Shown: positions 8,437 to 17,415, numbered from the stretch's first letter. The stretch is DNA of 64,000 bases from an uncultured Clostridia bacterium (GCA_910580105.1 CAJTWN010000007.1:28225-92224), one strand, 5' to 3'. Numbers and translations are program-made. The notes: generated by a model not told the origin, from the letters alone.

Positions 8437-9920
8437 TTATGATACAATTTTTGCGACTGATAAACCGGTTCACTGGTAAGGTTCATCCCAAGTTTTTTAA
8501 AAATTGAATCATCCACCTGGGAAAGAATGACCGATGAATGGGCCTCACAACCGGAAAGCGCAGAAAGCTTTTCGAGCGCTGCTTTTGCCACCTTATCAAA
8601 CGTTGCGCAAATTGATAAAGCCAGCAAAATTTCATCGGTATGCAGTCTGGGATTTTGGTTCCCAAAATGTCCGGTCTTCAATGCCTGAATCGGTTCAATT
8701 ACACTTGGAGCGATCAGATGAACGCTGTCATCAATGTCTGCCAGAGTCTTCAGTGCATTAAGGATGGCCGCCGCCGATGCACCAAGCAGTGCCGATGTTT
8801 TTCCTGTTACAATTCTGCCGTCAGAAAGCTCAATAGCCGTCGCCGGTTCTTCGGTATATTCAGCTTTAGCAAGCGCAGCCTGCACCACCGGGCGGTCTGC
8901 TATTGTTACCCCAGCCTGTTCCATGACCAATTTTACTTTATAAACCGCATCCTTTTCGACCCGCCCATTCACATTATCACACATGGTATGATAATAACGC
9001 CGGATAATTTCTTTCCGGGAGGCCTCTGCTACTGCTTCATCATCAAAAATACAGTTCCCGGCCATATTGACGCCCATATCCGTAGGTGACTTATACGGAC
9101 TTTCGCCGAGAATTTTTTCAAACATAGCATTTAAAACCGGAAAAACCTCAACATCCCGATTATAATTTACAGTCGTCTTTCCATAGGCTTCCAAATGAAA
9201 AGGATCAATCATATTCACATCATTAAGGTCTGCGGTGGCAGCCTCATATGCCAGATTCACGGGATGTTTCAGCGGCAGATTCCAGACGGGAAAGGTCTCA
9301 AACTTTGCGTAACCTGCTTTCACCCCACGTTTGTTTTCATGATACAACTGAGACAGGCAGGTTGCCATCTTTCCGCTTCCCGGACCGGGAGCAGTGACAA
9401 TCACCAGCGGGCGTTTTGTTTCAATATATTCATTTTTACCATAGCCTTCATCGCTTACGATATGTTCAATATTGGCAGGATAACCGTCAATTGGATAATG
9501 GAGAAATACAGGGATACCACGATTTTCAAGCCGAGTTTTAAAGGCATCGACAACTGCCTGTCCGCCATATTGGGTAATGACAACACTTCCTACAAAAAGG
9601 TCTATTTTACGAAAGGCATCAATTAACCGCATAACATCCAAATCATAGGTAATATTATAATCACTGCGGACCTTGTTCTTCACAATATCCTGTGCATTAA
9701 TAACGACAACAATCTCCAGTTTATCTTTTAAATGCATCAGCATTTTTATCTTGCTGTCCGGCTGGAATCCCGGCAAAACACGGGAAGCGTGAAAGTCATC
9801 GAATAACTTTCCACCCAGTTCCAAATAGAGTTTATCTCCAAAGGCCGAAATTCTCTCCTGGATATGCTCAGACTGCATTTGTATGTACTTATCGTTGTCA
9901 AAACCTATGTTCTGCCCCAT
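8433..9920 (-). CDS. DUF1846 family protein
   Basis: A 495-residue protein matching DUF1846 along its length. It starts MGQNIGFDNDKYIQMQSEHI. Further landmarks are FHASRVLPGFQPDSKIKM, ITQYGGQAVVDAFK, VTAPGPGSGKMATCLSQLY (a P-loop-like glycine turn), DMGVNMAGNCIFDD and HLIAPSVIEPIQAL. The family is widespread in Firmicutes and has a solved fold but no settled reaction. The ATG at 9920 has AGGAGG seven bases upstream; the 14-residue upstream extension of the open frame lacks a binding site. It is transcribed alone. Confidence 0.92.
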   Translation of the reverse strand: MGQNIGFDNDKYIQMQSEHIQERISAFGDKLYLELGGKLFDDFHASRVLPGFQPDSKIKMLMHLKDKLEIVVVINAQDIVKNKVRSDYNITYDLDVMRLIDAFRKIDLFVGSVVITQYGGQAVVDAFKTRLENRGIPVFLHYPIDGYPANIEHIVSDEGYGKNEYIETKRPLVIVTAPGPGSGKMATCLSQLYHENKRGVKAGYAKFETFPVWNLPLKHPVNLAYEAATADLNDVNMIDPFHLEAYGKTTVNYNRDVEVFPVLNAMFEKILGESPYKSPTDMGVNMAGNCIFDDEAVAEASRKEIIRRYYHTMCDNVNGRVEKDAVYKVKLVMEQAGVTIADRPVVQAALAKAEYTEEPATAIELSDGRIVTGKTSALLGASAAAILNALKTLADIDDSVHLIAPSVIEPIQALKTGHFGNQNPRLHTDEILLALSICATFDKVAKAALEKLSALSGCEAHSSVILSQVDDSIFKKLGMNLTSEPVYQSQKLYHK

Positions 9921-10167
9921 TGTTTTCCTCCTTATTCTGCATTTACCTATTTCATATAACAATTATAAATTATAATACATTCCCCTACAAATTGCAACAG
10001 AAAAATCCACAAAACCACTCTAATTTTTTGGATATTGCGCTTCTTTTCTCAACATCAAATGCACCTTTGACAAAAGCAGGAAAACAATGTATATAACTAT
10101 TAGCCAACCGCGTTTCTGCCGGATATACCTTGTCCCCAAATTTCCCTTTATTTTCTACATATGAAAA

Positions 10168-10190
10168 AGGCCCCTTATATAGAGGGGCCT
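10168..10190 (-). terminator. Terminator of the DUF3783-flavoredoxin operon
   Basis: AGGCCCCT and AGGGGCCT (10168-10175, 10183-10190) form an 8-bp stem followed on the minus strand by TTTTTC. The remaining 9921-10319 gap has a 78-residue minus-strand frame overlapping this hairpin that was not accepted as a gene. Confidence 0.7.
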
Positions 10191-10319
10191 CTTTACATGC
10201 GGCAATAAAACCAATATGCAAAAAATTTTACTGCAAATCCATCACCGTTCTGACCATTCTTCCATTTCAGAACCACAGGCAAATGAATTTTTTCGTAATA
10301 TTACAGGCTTTATCAATTT

Positions 10320-10733
10320 TTATTCTTCATCATGTAAACTTTTGGGTACAGCTTTTCTTTTACGGTGCATATAGGCATGTTCTTCTTCCAGCTCACCAAT
10401 TAACTTCCCAAGCATCCAATTTTGATTGGTGTCCGTAAGCATCGCCTTCAAAACCACCCTGGGGATCTTTCCGCGCTTAAATAAATTCATTAATAGTTCA
10501 AACTGAATTTTTGAAAATCTGCACATAATCAAAACTTCTGTTTCCGGCACTTCACCTGTCCAGTCACTGGGCTGTTCTTCAGAAAATTCTTCTAAACCCG
10601 CAAGCTTTCCCAGCTTTTGACCAAGCGCACCTTCATCCAAAGACTCCACAGCAATGCCCATCACCGAAACAGCTGTCTGTATCTTTTTCGTTTTTTCTTC
10701 ACCACAATGATAGAGTAATAATTTGGCTCCCAT
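10320..10733 (-). CDS. DUF3783 domain protein
   Basis: A 137-residue cytoplasmic protein beginning MGAKLLLYHCGEEKTKKIQ. The C-terminal half matches DUF3783, with VLIMCRFSKIQFELLMNLF and VVLKAMLTDTNQNWMLGKL. It ends in a basic tail. DUF3783 proteins are common in Clostridia and have no assigned function. The gene starts 6 bp after the flavoredoxin-rubredoxin stop and must be co-transcribed with it, which hints at a redox or iron-related role; that is inference only. Confidence 0.85.
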   Translation of the reverse strand: MGAKLLLYHCGEEKTKKIQTAVSVMGIAVESLDEGALGQKLGKLAGLEEFSEEQPSDWTGEVPETEVLIMCRFSKIQFELLMNLFKRGKIPRVVLKAMLTDTNQNWMLGKLIGELEEEHAYMHRKRKAVPKSLHDEE

Positions 10734-10739
10734 TTTTCC

Positions 10740-11549
10740 TCAATCCTCTTTCGTCTTTACAGAAAATTTTTCTTTATCAACGCCGCAGACCGGGCATCTC
10801 CAATCCGCAGGAAGCGAAAGAAACTCCTCTTCTGTTCCATCAAAAATATATCCGCAAATATCACAAATATATTGTTTTTTCCCTGCTTTTCCCGGTTCTC
10901 TCCGCTGAAATTTTTCTTTTGGCATACCACAAACGGGACAGACCCAATCTTCAGGCAGAGCAAGAAATTCTTCTTCCGTCCCTGCAAACTGATAGTTACA
11001 AACACTGCATATATATACCGGTCTTTCCTCCTCTGCGGCCGGGCTTTCTTTCTGATAAGTCGGTGCATTCTTCGCCGTTTTACCTTTTTTCACCTTATGA
11101 TAATACGCATAGGTCATTGGCGCCTCTTGATTCAGCTTTTCGGCCTCCACAACCTCACCAACAAAGATGGTATGGGTCAGCATGTCCATTTCCTTAAGCA
11201 CACGGCAGGTAAAATAGGAGACTGTCTTTTCATCCACAACCGGCATACCTTCTTTTGTTATCACAGTATTTACAAGAGAAAATTTGTCGGTGTCTTTTGA
11301 AGTATGAAAACCAAAGGTTCCAATCACTTCCTGCGGGGTATTTTCAGAAAGGATAGAAACCGTAAACATACCATTTTTCCGGATACAATGTTCTGTGAAG
11401 TTTGCTTTACTCACAGAAACACCAACGGTCATCGGCTCTGCCGTAACCTGAAATATTGTGTTTGCAATACAACCAACCGGACGCTGCCCATCTTTTGTTC
11501 CAATCACACAAACGCCATAGGATAAATCAAATAATACTGTTGCATCCAT
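10740..11549 (-). CDS. hrb: High-molecular-weight rubredoxin: flavin reductase domain plus two rubredoxin domains
   Basis: Residues 1-150 are a flavin-reductase-like (flavoredoxin) domain that binds FMN, with VGCIANTIFQVTAEP and SVSKANFTEHCI. Two rubredoxin domains follow. The first has YICSVCNYQF and WVCPVCGMPKEKF; the second has YICDICGYIF and WRCPVCGVDKEKF. Each supplies the four Cys ligands of one iron. The Moorella Hrb protein, which has one rubredoxin domain, passes NADH electrons to flavodiiron proteins that reduce O2 or NO. This one has two rubredoxins in tandem, so it could carry two electrons at once. It heads a two-gene operon with DUF3783 and suggests oxidative-stress defence in a strict anaerobe. 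Confidence 0.92.
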   Translation of the reverse strand: MDATVLFDLSYGVCVIGTKDGQRPVGCIANTIFQVTAEPMTVGVSVSKANFTEHCIRKNGMFTVSILSENTPQEVIGTFGFHTSKDTDKFSLVNTVITKEGMPVVDEKTVSYFTCRVLKEMDMLTHTIFVGEVVEAEKLNQEAPMTYAYYHKVKKGKTAKNAPTYQKESPAAEEERPVYICSVCNYQFAGTEEEFLALPEDWVCPVCGMPKEKFQRREPGKAGKKQYICDICGYIFDGTEEEFLSLPADWRCPVCGVDKEKFSVKTKED

Positions 11550-11602
11550 TTTATCATCTCCTGCTTCTGTTTTTTATGAATTCTTTTGTATTTTCTCATT
11601 CA

Positions 11603-12244
11603 TTACTTCAGCAATTCATAATAGTCACAAATATATATATCCGCTTGCTGTTTCAATATTTCTCTTTCCTTTGCTGCACCTGCATCTTCAACGATGGTCA
11701 CCGAAAGGCCGACCTTCTTCCCTGTCTTCAGCGCTGTTAATATATCTTCAAACAACATGGTTTCCTCCGCCCTGGCTCCAAGGCGCCGCAAGGTTTCCAG
11801 ATAAATTGCAGGATCGGATTTTCCTCTCCCCACCTCATCGGCATAAGTCACTACATCCATATACTTTCGCACATCATTATTTGCCATACAAGCTTCACAT
11901 AATTCCCGTGCACAAGCTGTTGCCAAAGCAATTTTTATCCCTTTTTCTTTTAAATAAGCAAGATATTCTTTTGCACCGGGTTTCAATTTGACATCATTGG
12001 CATACCGGTCATATACCATATCCGTCCATTCCTGGCAAATCTCTTCAGCCGTCATCGGCAGATGATAAAGAGACTTTATATAGGCAGAACTTTGGGATAC
12101 GGTCATATGGGCAATATCATTCAAAACCTTCTCAGGAGTATCATAACCATATCCGGCCAAAAAGTCAATTAAAAGATGATCCCATACCCACATAGAATCT
12201 GCTAATGTTCCATCCCAATCAAAAATTGCAGCCTTCCATCTCAT
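11603..12244 (-). CDS. HAD-family phosphatase (beta-phosphoglucomutase-like)
   Basis: A 213-residue HAD-superfamily hydrolase. Motif I is FDWDGTLADS, with the nucleophilic Asp and the acid/base Asp two residues later. Motif II is the Thr in LATACARE. Motifs III/IV lie in GRGKSDPAIYLETLRRLG and MLFEDILTALKTGKK. The helical cap between motif I and II places it with the phosphoglycolate phosphatase/beta-phosphoglucomutase branch. The ATG at 12244 has GGAGGTG at 12251-12257, so the TTG start five codons upstream is rejected. Substrate unknown. Confidence 0.88.
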   Translation of the reverse strand: MRWKAAIFDWDGTLADSMWVWDHLLIDFLAGYGYDTPEKVLNDIAHMTVSQSSAYIKSLYHLPMTAEEICQEWTDMVYDRYANDVKLKPGAKEYLAYLKEKGIKIALATACARELCEACMANNDVRKYMDVVTYADEVGRGKSDPAIYLETLRRLGARAEETMLFEDILTALKTGKKVGLSVTIVEDAGAAKEREILKQQADIYICDYYELLK

Positions 12245-12332
12245 ATTGCCCACCTCCAAATTAATTTACACATTTATAACTTCATAATATGATTTTGTCA
12301 CGTTAGGGATAAAAAAATTTGTTTTTTTAAAG

Positions 12333-12351
12333 GTTCCCCCTGAGGGGAAGC
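12333..12351. repeat. Short palindrome flanking the DUF559 pseudogene (left)
   Basis: TTCCCC and GGGGAA pair around CTGA. A sister palindrome, CCTTCCC/GGGAAGG, lies at 12748-12766 on the other side of the pseudogene. Similar CCTTCCC...GGGAAGG units often border DUF559 genes in Clostridia. Confidence 0.45.
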
Positions 12352-12353
12352 TG

Positions 12354-12719
12354 TCATGAAATGACCGATGCGGTGTTCATATGATTCAATATATCTTCGC
12401 AAACACTTTCAAACTTCTGCTTAATATCTAAATTTGAATATCCCAATACTTTAATTCCAAAACCATTTAGAAAAGCATCTCTTTTTGCGTCATTCTCAAT
12501 GCCCTTATCTTCATAGTGTTGTGAACCATCAAGTTCGATAACAATTTTAGACGATGCAATATAAAAATCAACGATATAATTACCGATAACTTTTTATCTG
12601 TTAACAGTTATGGATAATGTTTATAAGAAATCATACCACAAATGTCTTTCTTCTTTTGTCATATTCTTTCTTAACATTTTGGCATTGCCCGTTAATTTTG
12701 AATTGTTCGTTTTATTCAT
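12354..12719 (-). pseudogene. DUF559 (Vsr-like endonuclease) gene with two in-frame stop codons
   Basis: Reading the minus strand from the ATG at 12719, one frame stays open in length (122 codons, exact multiple of three) but contains two TAA codons. The N-terminal part reads MNKTNNSKLTGNAKMLRKNM and then TKEERHLWYDFL, typical of DUF559 proteins. After stops at the positions where Lys and Gln are expected, the frame continues KVIGNYIVDFYIASSKIVI, ELDGSQHYEDKGIENDAKRD and LGYSNLDIKQKFESV. The D...E(L)D...H pattern is that of the PD-(D/E)xK/Vsr nuclease fold. Single T-for-A and T-for-C changes explain both stops, so the gene is dead or needs suppression. Confidence 0.85.
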
Positions 12720-12747
12720 TTCCACCTCATCCACCGCAAATGGTCCC

Positions 12748-12766
12748 CCTTCCCCTCAAGGGAAGG
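12748..12766. repeat. Short palindrome flanking the DUF559 pseudogene (right)
   Basis: CCTTCCC and GGGAAGG pair around CTCAA, matching the palindrome at 12333-12351 in style. Together they bracket the pseudogene and may mark how it arrived. Confidence 0.5.
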
Positions 12767-12770
12767 CTTT

Positions 12771-12944
12771 TTATACTGCCACTTGTCTAGCTTCAATATA
12801 CAAATCAATATTGACGATATAAATTGAAGTGCCATATTCACGAAAGAAGTTTATGACTTGTTTGCCCATTAAATTTTTAACTGATTTATATTGTTCAATA
12901 CAAGAAATTAAAAATTTTCCTTCTTTACTCCTAATATACCTGCT
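12771..12944 (-). pseudogene. C-terminal remnant of an unidentified gene
   Basis: A 57-codon minus-strand frame without a start codon or ribosome binding site ends at TAA 12771. It has coding-like composition, with segments FLISCIEQYKSVKNLMGKQV and FFREYGTSIYIVNIDLYIEA. A stop interrupts it upstream and the region before it (12945-13021) is AT-rich and noncoding. It looks like the last part of a decayed gene; the family was not recognised. Confidence 0.4.
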
Positions 12945-13021
12945 TCAATTATTTTTTCTATTAAATTATGAAATCAAAATTTTTGTCCCTTATATCTTAA
13001 ATTTTATATCCAATTTAAACA

Positions 13022-13645
13022 TCAAAAGTTCTTCACACAGGCCCGAAGATTTACCGCAGCGCTTCGTGGGTCATCGCTCCCCATTATTGCCGAGACCACT
13101 GCAACACCATCGATTCCGGACCCATAAAGCGCATCAATATTTTCTTTTTTAATGCCGCCAATACCAACGATTGGTAAGGCCACTGCTTTTTTTATCTCTT
13201 TCAGTGTTTCTGTCCCTATAAATTTTGCATCCTGTTTCGTTGCCGTCGGAAACACAGCGCCAACACCGAGATAATCCGCCCCATCCAGTTTCGCCTGCTG
13301 AGCGGCAGAAAGATTTCCGGCAGAAAGCCCGAGAATTTTATTACCGCCAATCAATCGCCGGGCCACAGAAGCCGGAATATCACTCTGACCAATGTGCAAT
13401 CCATCCGCATCAACGGCAAGCATAATATCCAACCGGTCATTGATGATCAATGGAACCTGATATTTATGCGTAATTTTTTTGAGTGCAGCCGCCTCTTCAT
13501 AAAAATCCCGTGAAGAAATCTCTTTTTCTCTGAGCTGCACCATGGTCACTCCGCCAAGAATTGCCTCTTCAACACAGGTAAGCAGGTTTTCCCGCGGACA
13601 AATTCCGGTATCGGTTACCAAATATAGTGCATAATTATTCTCCAT
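13022..13645 (-). CDS. thiE: Thiamine-phosphate synthase ThiE
   Basis: This 207-residue TIM-barrel enzyme joins HMP-pyrophosphate and thiazole phosphate to make thiamine phosphate. Landmarks are YLVTDTGICP, VTMVQLREKEISSRDF, LIINDRLDIMLAVDADGLHI, GQSDIPASVARRL, DYLGVGAVFPTATK (pyrophosphate and thiazole site) and VGIGGIKKENI. It is last in the thiC-thiD-thiM-thiE operon, and its start overlaps the thiM end by 11 bp. Confidence 0.97.
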   Translation of the reverse strand: MENNYALYLVTDTGICPRENLLTCVEEAILGGVTMVQLREKEISSRDFYEEAAALKKITHKYQVPLIINDRLDIMLAVDADGLHIGQSDIPASVARRLIGGNKILGLSAGNLSAAQQAKLDGADYLGVGAVFPTATKQDAKFIGTETLKEIKKAVALPIVGIGGIKKENIDALYGSGIDGVAVVSAIMGSDDPRSAAVNLRACVKNF

Positions 13646-14483
13646 CAGCTGCCACCCCCATTTCCAGAATATCTGTATCTTCCATCAAATAAATATAATC
13701 CAGCAATTTTATCCGAAATGTTCCAATTCCAGCGCCGTTTTCCCTGCAATAAGCCGCGGCCTTTTCTCCGGCAATGTTCATCACCGTAACCGCGGCCGCC
13801 ATACCTGTCAGTGAGCCGGCAGCCGCACAAAAAGCACCTGCCATCGCAGATAACATACATCCTGTACCGGTTACATCACATAACATAGGATTCCCGTTTT
13901 TCAAAAAATATGTCCGTCTGCCATCGGATAACACATCCACGGCACCGGTTGCACAAACCGTACAGGAATACTGTCTTGCCAAGGTCTTGACCCAACCGGC
14001 CTGCTCTCTTAATGTTTCCTCGGTCACTTCATCCTCTAAGGCGGCATCCACACCGCGGGACACCCCTTTTATTCCACACAATGCCTTTATTTCTGACATA
14101 TTCCCCCGGATAACATCCGGATGCACCATTTTGAGAAGCAAACCGGCAGTATCATTCCGAAGTGCCGACGCCCCCATTCCCACCGGATCCAGCAACACAA
14201 TTTTATCCTGTTTCTTTGCAGCCCGTCCGGCTTTCACCATTGCACTGACAACCTCTTGCCTTAAAATCCCCATATTCAGCACAACAGCGCTGGAAATATC
14301 CACAATTTCTTCAATTTCCCGTTCATCTTCCGCCATAATCGGTGAACCGCCGCAAGCCAGAAGGATGTTGGCACAGTCTCCTATGGTCACACGGTTGGTC
14401 AAACAATCCACAATGGGACGCATCTTCCGCACCTTTTTCAAACTTCCGGCAATTTCTTTTAATAACATTATGTCATTTTTCAT
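13635..14483 (-). CDS. thiM: Hydroxyethylthiazole kinase ThiM
   Basis: A 282-residue ribokinase-fold kinase that phosphorylates hydroxyethylthiazole, a salvage step. Motifs are VDCLTNRVTIGDCANILLA, GGSPIMAEDEREIEEI, VLLDPVGMGASALRND, VIRGNMSEIKALCG and DVTGTGCMLSAMAGAF, where the Cys/Asp turn is the catalytic anion hole. The ATG at 14483 overlaps the thiD stop as ATGA, so the 18-residue longer frame is rejected. The window has no thiazole synthesis genes, which fits dependence on salvaged thiazole or a second locus. Confidence 0.96.
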   Translation of the reverse strand: MKNDIMLLKEIAGSLKKVRKMRPIVDCLTNRVTIGDCANILLACGGSPIMAEDEREIEEIVDISSAVVLNMGILRQEVVSAMVKAGRAAKKQDKIVLLDPVGMGASALRNDTAGLLLKMVHPDVIRGNMSEIKALCGIKGVSRGVDAALEDEVTEETLREQAGWVKTLARQYSCTVCATGAVDVLSDGRRTYFLKNGNPMLCDVTGTGCMLSAMAGAFCAAAGSLTGMAAAVTVMNIAGEKAAAYCRENGAGIGTFRIKLLDYIYLMEDTDILEMGVAADGE

Positions 14484-15283
14484 TCTGCCATTCCTGCTTT
14501 CTTCCAAAGTTGATAAAAATGATGGGTTGGCCCGCATCCACTGCCAATCGCCAAGGCATGTTCAATTGCCATTGTAATATATTCTTTTGCCAAGCGGACA
14601 GCCTCTGGCAATGGATACCCCTTTGCCAAATTTGCCGTTATTGCTGAAGAAATCGTACACCCTGTTCCGTGCGTATTTTGGGTCTTTACCCGTTTTCCGG
14701 GCAGCCAATGAAAAACCTCTCCGTCAAAAACCAAATCGTCTGCATCCTCTGTTCGATGCCCGCCTTTTAACAAAACGGCCTTGCATCCATTTTTAATCAT
14801 TTCCTCCGCAGCTTTCAACATATCCTCTTTGCTTTCTATTGCAAAACCGCAAAGAATTTCTGCCTCTGGTATATTCGGCGTAATCAAATCGGCCAATGGA
14901 AGCAGTTCTGTCCGCAAAGTCTCCACTGCCTCAGGCCTTAACAGATGATATCCGCTTTTGGATACCATCACCGGATCCACCACCAAAATTTTCGGGCTGT
15001 ATTTTTTCAATCCCTCTGCAATGGTTGCAATGGTTGCAATCGCCGACACCATTCCCACCTTCACACCATCCGGAAATACATCTTCAAAAACCGCATCCAT
15101 CTGTGCTTTTACCATCTCCGGCGGCACATCCATCACATCTTTTACAGCAACCGTATTTTGGGCAGTAATCGCCGTAATAACACTCATGGCATAACACCCA
15201 TGCGCCGAAAATGTCTTCATATCCGCCTGAATCCCTGCGCCGCCGCTGCTATCTGATCCTGCTATTGTCAATAATTTTTTCAT
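14480..15283 (-). CDS. thiD: Hydroxymethylpyrimidine (phosphate) kinase ThiD
   Basis: A 267-residue ribokinase-family enzyme that phosphorylates HMP and HMP-P. Diagnostic segments are TIAGSDSSGGAGIQADMKTF, YAMSVITAITAQNT, VDPVMVSKSGYHLL, LITPNIPEAEILCG, VLLKGGHR and TQNTHGTGCTISSAI with the catalytic Asp position of the family shifted into the GTGC turn. It is second in the operon, 93 bp after thiC, and its stop overlaps thiM. Confidence 0.97.
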   Translation of the reverse strand: MKKLLTIAGSDSSGGAGIQADMKTFSAHGCYAMSVITAITAQNTVAVKDVMDVPPEMVKAQMDAVFEDVFPDGVKVGMVSAIATIATIAEGLKKYSPKILVVDPVMVSKSGYHLLRPEAVETLRTELLPLADLITPNIPEAEILCGFAIESKEDMLKAAEEMIKNGCKAVLLKGGHRTEDADDLVFDGEVFHWLPGKRVKTQNTHGTGCTISSAITANLAKGYPLPEAVRLAKEYITMAIEHALAIGSGCGPTHHFYQLWKKAGMAE

Positions 15284-15376
15284 CTGTTCTTCCTCACAAT
15301 CCTATCCGGTGTATTTCATTCAAAAACATTTGGTCTATCATTAAGTATTTCATTCGCTTCCAATAAGATCATTGAT

Positions 15377-16675
15377 TCAGATGCCAATATCTTCTCCGCC
15401 AAGGATTTTATTCATATTCTTAACCGCACACTGCTCACCGCACATTGTACAGGTATTTTCCTGTTTTGGAACGGAACTGGCCCGGTATCTTCTGGGTTTT
15501 TCAGAATCCAGAGCAAGGTCGAACATTTTCTCCCAATCAATGGCACAACGCGCATCACTCATCGCATTGTCCCATTCCCGTGCGCCCTTGACACCTTTGG
15601 CAATATCTCCGGCATGTGCCGCAATCTTAGAAGCAATAATCCCTTCCCGCATATCGTCCATATCCGGCAGCCGCAAATGCTCGGCAGGCGTTACATAGCA
15701 CAGGAAATCAGCGCCGTTTGCCGCTGCAACTGCACCGCCGATTGCGGCAGTAATATGATCATATCCCGGAGCAACATCGGTGACCAACGGTCCCAGCACA
15801 TAAAATGGAGCGCCATGGCACAATCGCTTTTCCATGGTCATATTGGCGGCAATCTCATTGATTGCCATGTGTCCCGGTCCTTCTACCATTACCTGTACAT
15901 TTTTTTCCCAGGCCCGTTTGGTAAGTTCACCCAAAACGATCAGTTCTGAAATCTGTGCCGCATCGGTTGCATCATCAATACATCCGGGGCGGCAGGCATC
16001 CCCCAGGCTTATGGTGACATCGTACTCTGCAAATATATCCATAACCTCATCATAATATTCATAAAATGGATTTTCCCTGCCGGTCATCTCCATCCAGGCA
16101 AATAAAAGCGCTCCCCCGCGGGAAACAATATTCGTCCGCCGTTTGTTATCCTTAATTTTTTGTGCAGTCGCCCGGTTTATTCCCGCATGAATGGTCATAA
16201 AATCCACCCCGTCTTCTGCATGCTGGCGCACCACCCGCATAAAATCATCCACCGTTATATCCTTCAGCTTTTTCTCGCAATAGCCAATTGCATCATAGAC
16301 CGGGACAGTTCCAAGCATTGCCGGCGACATCGCAAGTATCTTCCGGCGCATCTCGTGGGTTTTTCCATAATTACTCAAATCCATGATAGCCTCAGCCTTC
16401 ATTTCAATGGCACAGCGAACCTTATCCAGTTCCTTCTCCATATCCGCACAATCTCTGGAAATACCAAGATTAACATTAATTTTGGTTTTTAATCCTTCAC
16501 CAATGCCCTCAGCGCTCAGCGAATGGTGGTTTTTATTGGCCGGAATTGCCACCGTCCCCTTTGCCACGCGCGCACGGATTACCTCTGTATCGAGTCCTTC
16601 CTTTTCAGCAACCAACTGCATTTCCTGGGTAATAATTCCTTTTTTTGCCGCATCCATCTGCGTTGTATAATTCAT
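15377..16675 (-). CDS. thiC: Phosphomethylpyrimidine synthase ThiC
   Basis: This 432-residue radical-SAM enzyme converts aminoimidazole ribotide into HMP-P. It is the short form that lacks the N-terminal extension of proteobacterial ThiC. Signatures are VNLGISRDCADMEKEL, MTIHAGINRATAQKIKD, SRGGALLFAWM, LGDACRPGCIDDATDAAQ, VMVEGPGHMAINEIAANM, LGPLVTDVAPGYDHITAAIG and the C-terminal cluster site CTMCGEQCAVKN. It is first in the operon and is controlled by the TPP riboswitch at 16786-16872. Confidence 0.98.
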   Translation of the reverse strand: MNYTTQMDAAKKGIITQEMQLVAEKEGLDTEVIRARVAKGTVAIPANKNHHSLSAEGIGEGLKTKINVNLGISRDCADMEKELDKVRCAIEMKAEAIMDLSNYGKTHEMRRKILAMSPAMLGTVPVYDAIGYCEKKLKDITVDDFMRVVRQHAEDGVDFMTIHAGINRATAQKIKDNKRRTNIVSRGGALLFAWMEMTGRENPFYEYYDEVMDIFAEYDVTISLGDACRPGCIDDATDAAQISELIVLGELTKRAWEKNVQVMVEGPGHMAINEIAANMTMEKRLCHGAPFYVLGPLVTDVAPGYDHITAAIGGAVAAANGADFLCYVTPAEHLRLPDMDDMREGIIASKIAAHAGDIAKGVKGAREWDNAMSDARCAIDWEKMFDLALDSEKPRRYRASSVPKQENTCTMCGEQCAVKNMNKILGGEDIGI

Positions 16676-16714
16676 TTCTTTTCCTCCTTTTTACTGAACA
16701 AGCCGTATTAATTT

Positions 16715-16756
16715 ACAAAAAAAGCCTACCTCAACAACGCGTGCTGAGATAAGCTT
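16715..16756 (-). terminator. Riboswitch-controlled intrinsic terminator
   Basis: On the minus strand AGCTTATCTCA pairs with TGAGGTAGGCT around GCACGCGTTGT, followed by a run of seven to eight T. It lies between the TPP aptamer and thiC, so ligand binding should end transcription here. Confidence 0.85.
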
Positions 16757-16785
16757 TCGCATCAAAAATAATTTTGCGCATCGGC

Positions 16786-16872
16786 TTTCCTACGTCGGTA
16801 TAAACCGCATCAGGTTCAAAGGGTCAGGCCACCGCCTTCTCAACCGATTTACCGGTTCCCCCAGCACTGCTT
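16786..16872 (-). ncRNA. TPP riboswitch (THI element)
   Basis: The minus strand has the THI-element hallmarks: GCTGGGGGAACC, GGTTGAGAAGG (a variant of CTGAGA), TGACCCTTTGAACCTGATGC and ACCGACGTAGGAAAGC. Together they form the pyrimidine and pyrophosphate sensor helices. A terminator follows and thiC starts about 110 bp downstream. High thiamine pyrophosphate should switch the operon off. Confidence 0.95.
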
Positions 16873-16909
16873 AGGTTATTATACCGCAACTTCCATTAAG
16901 ATGCAAGCA

Positions 16910-17374
16910 TTAATTTAACGTATATCCGCCCTTGACCATAACGATAACATCGGTCACCGCCTTAAATCCTCTTCCGTCATTCACCGGAACAATCAGATGA
17001 TGATTGGACGGCATCGCCGTACCGTTTGGAAGATCATAACCATATGTAGTATCAGCCAATCCACCCTTGCTTGTGGCAATAACCGTTCCCTGTCCCATTC
17101 GCAGGATGATTTCTGTACCCGCTTCACCATAAACTGTAGAGCCGGCCGGAACATTGACAACCGTAAATACGGCGCCGCCTCCGCCGGAACCCGTACCAAC
17201 CTTCTGATCAACATAAGCCTTCAGCTGAGGAACCACGACATCGACAATATAACTTTTGGTCACCACAGGGTCTGTTGTATCTCCGGGAGCAGAAAAACCC
17301 AGAATGCCGCCAAAGAGAGAAACACAGATTCCCAAAGCAGCACCAATTTTTAATATTTTACGCATCTTACTCAT
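16910..17374 (-). CDS. Secreted hypothetical protein
   Basis: A 154-residue protein with a clear signal peptide: a Lys/Arg start followed by IGAALGICVSLFGGILGFSA. The mature part has a poly-Gly linker (GSGGGG near residue 70) and a C-terminal half with FTVVNVPAGSTVYGEAGTEI, RMGQGTVIATS and VMVKGGYTLN. The pattern suggests a small beta-sandwich domain, but no family was recognised. A second ATG three codons in (17365) is better placed after AAAGGA. It is not clearly in an operon with mazF, as a hairpin separates them. Confidence 0.75.
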   Translation of the reverse strand: MSKMRKILKIGAALGICVSLFGGILGFSAPGDTTDPVVTKSYIVDVVVPQLKAYVDQKVGTGSGGGGAVFTVVNVPAGSTVYGEAGTEIILRMGQGTVIATSKGGLADTTYGYDLPNGTAMPSNHHLIVPVNDGRGFKAVTDVIVMVKGGYTLN

Positions 17375-17415
17375 CCTTTCGTTTTTTAATTTTACCCCAT
17401 ATATCTATATCGGGC

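Noticed and set aside
9985..10221. 78-residue minus-strand frame
   Set aside because: It overlaps a terminator hairpin, has no binding site and no protein-like pattern.
12829..13152. 107-residue plus-strand frame
   Set aside because: Runs through AT-rich DNA and into thiE in antisense; no binding site.
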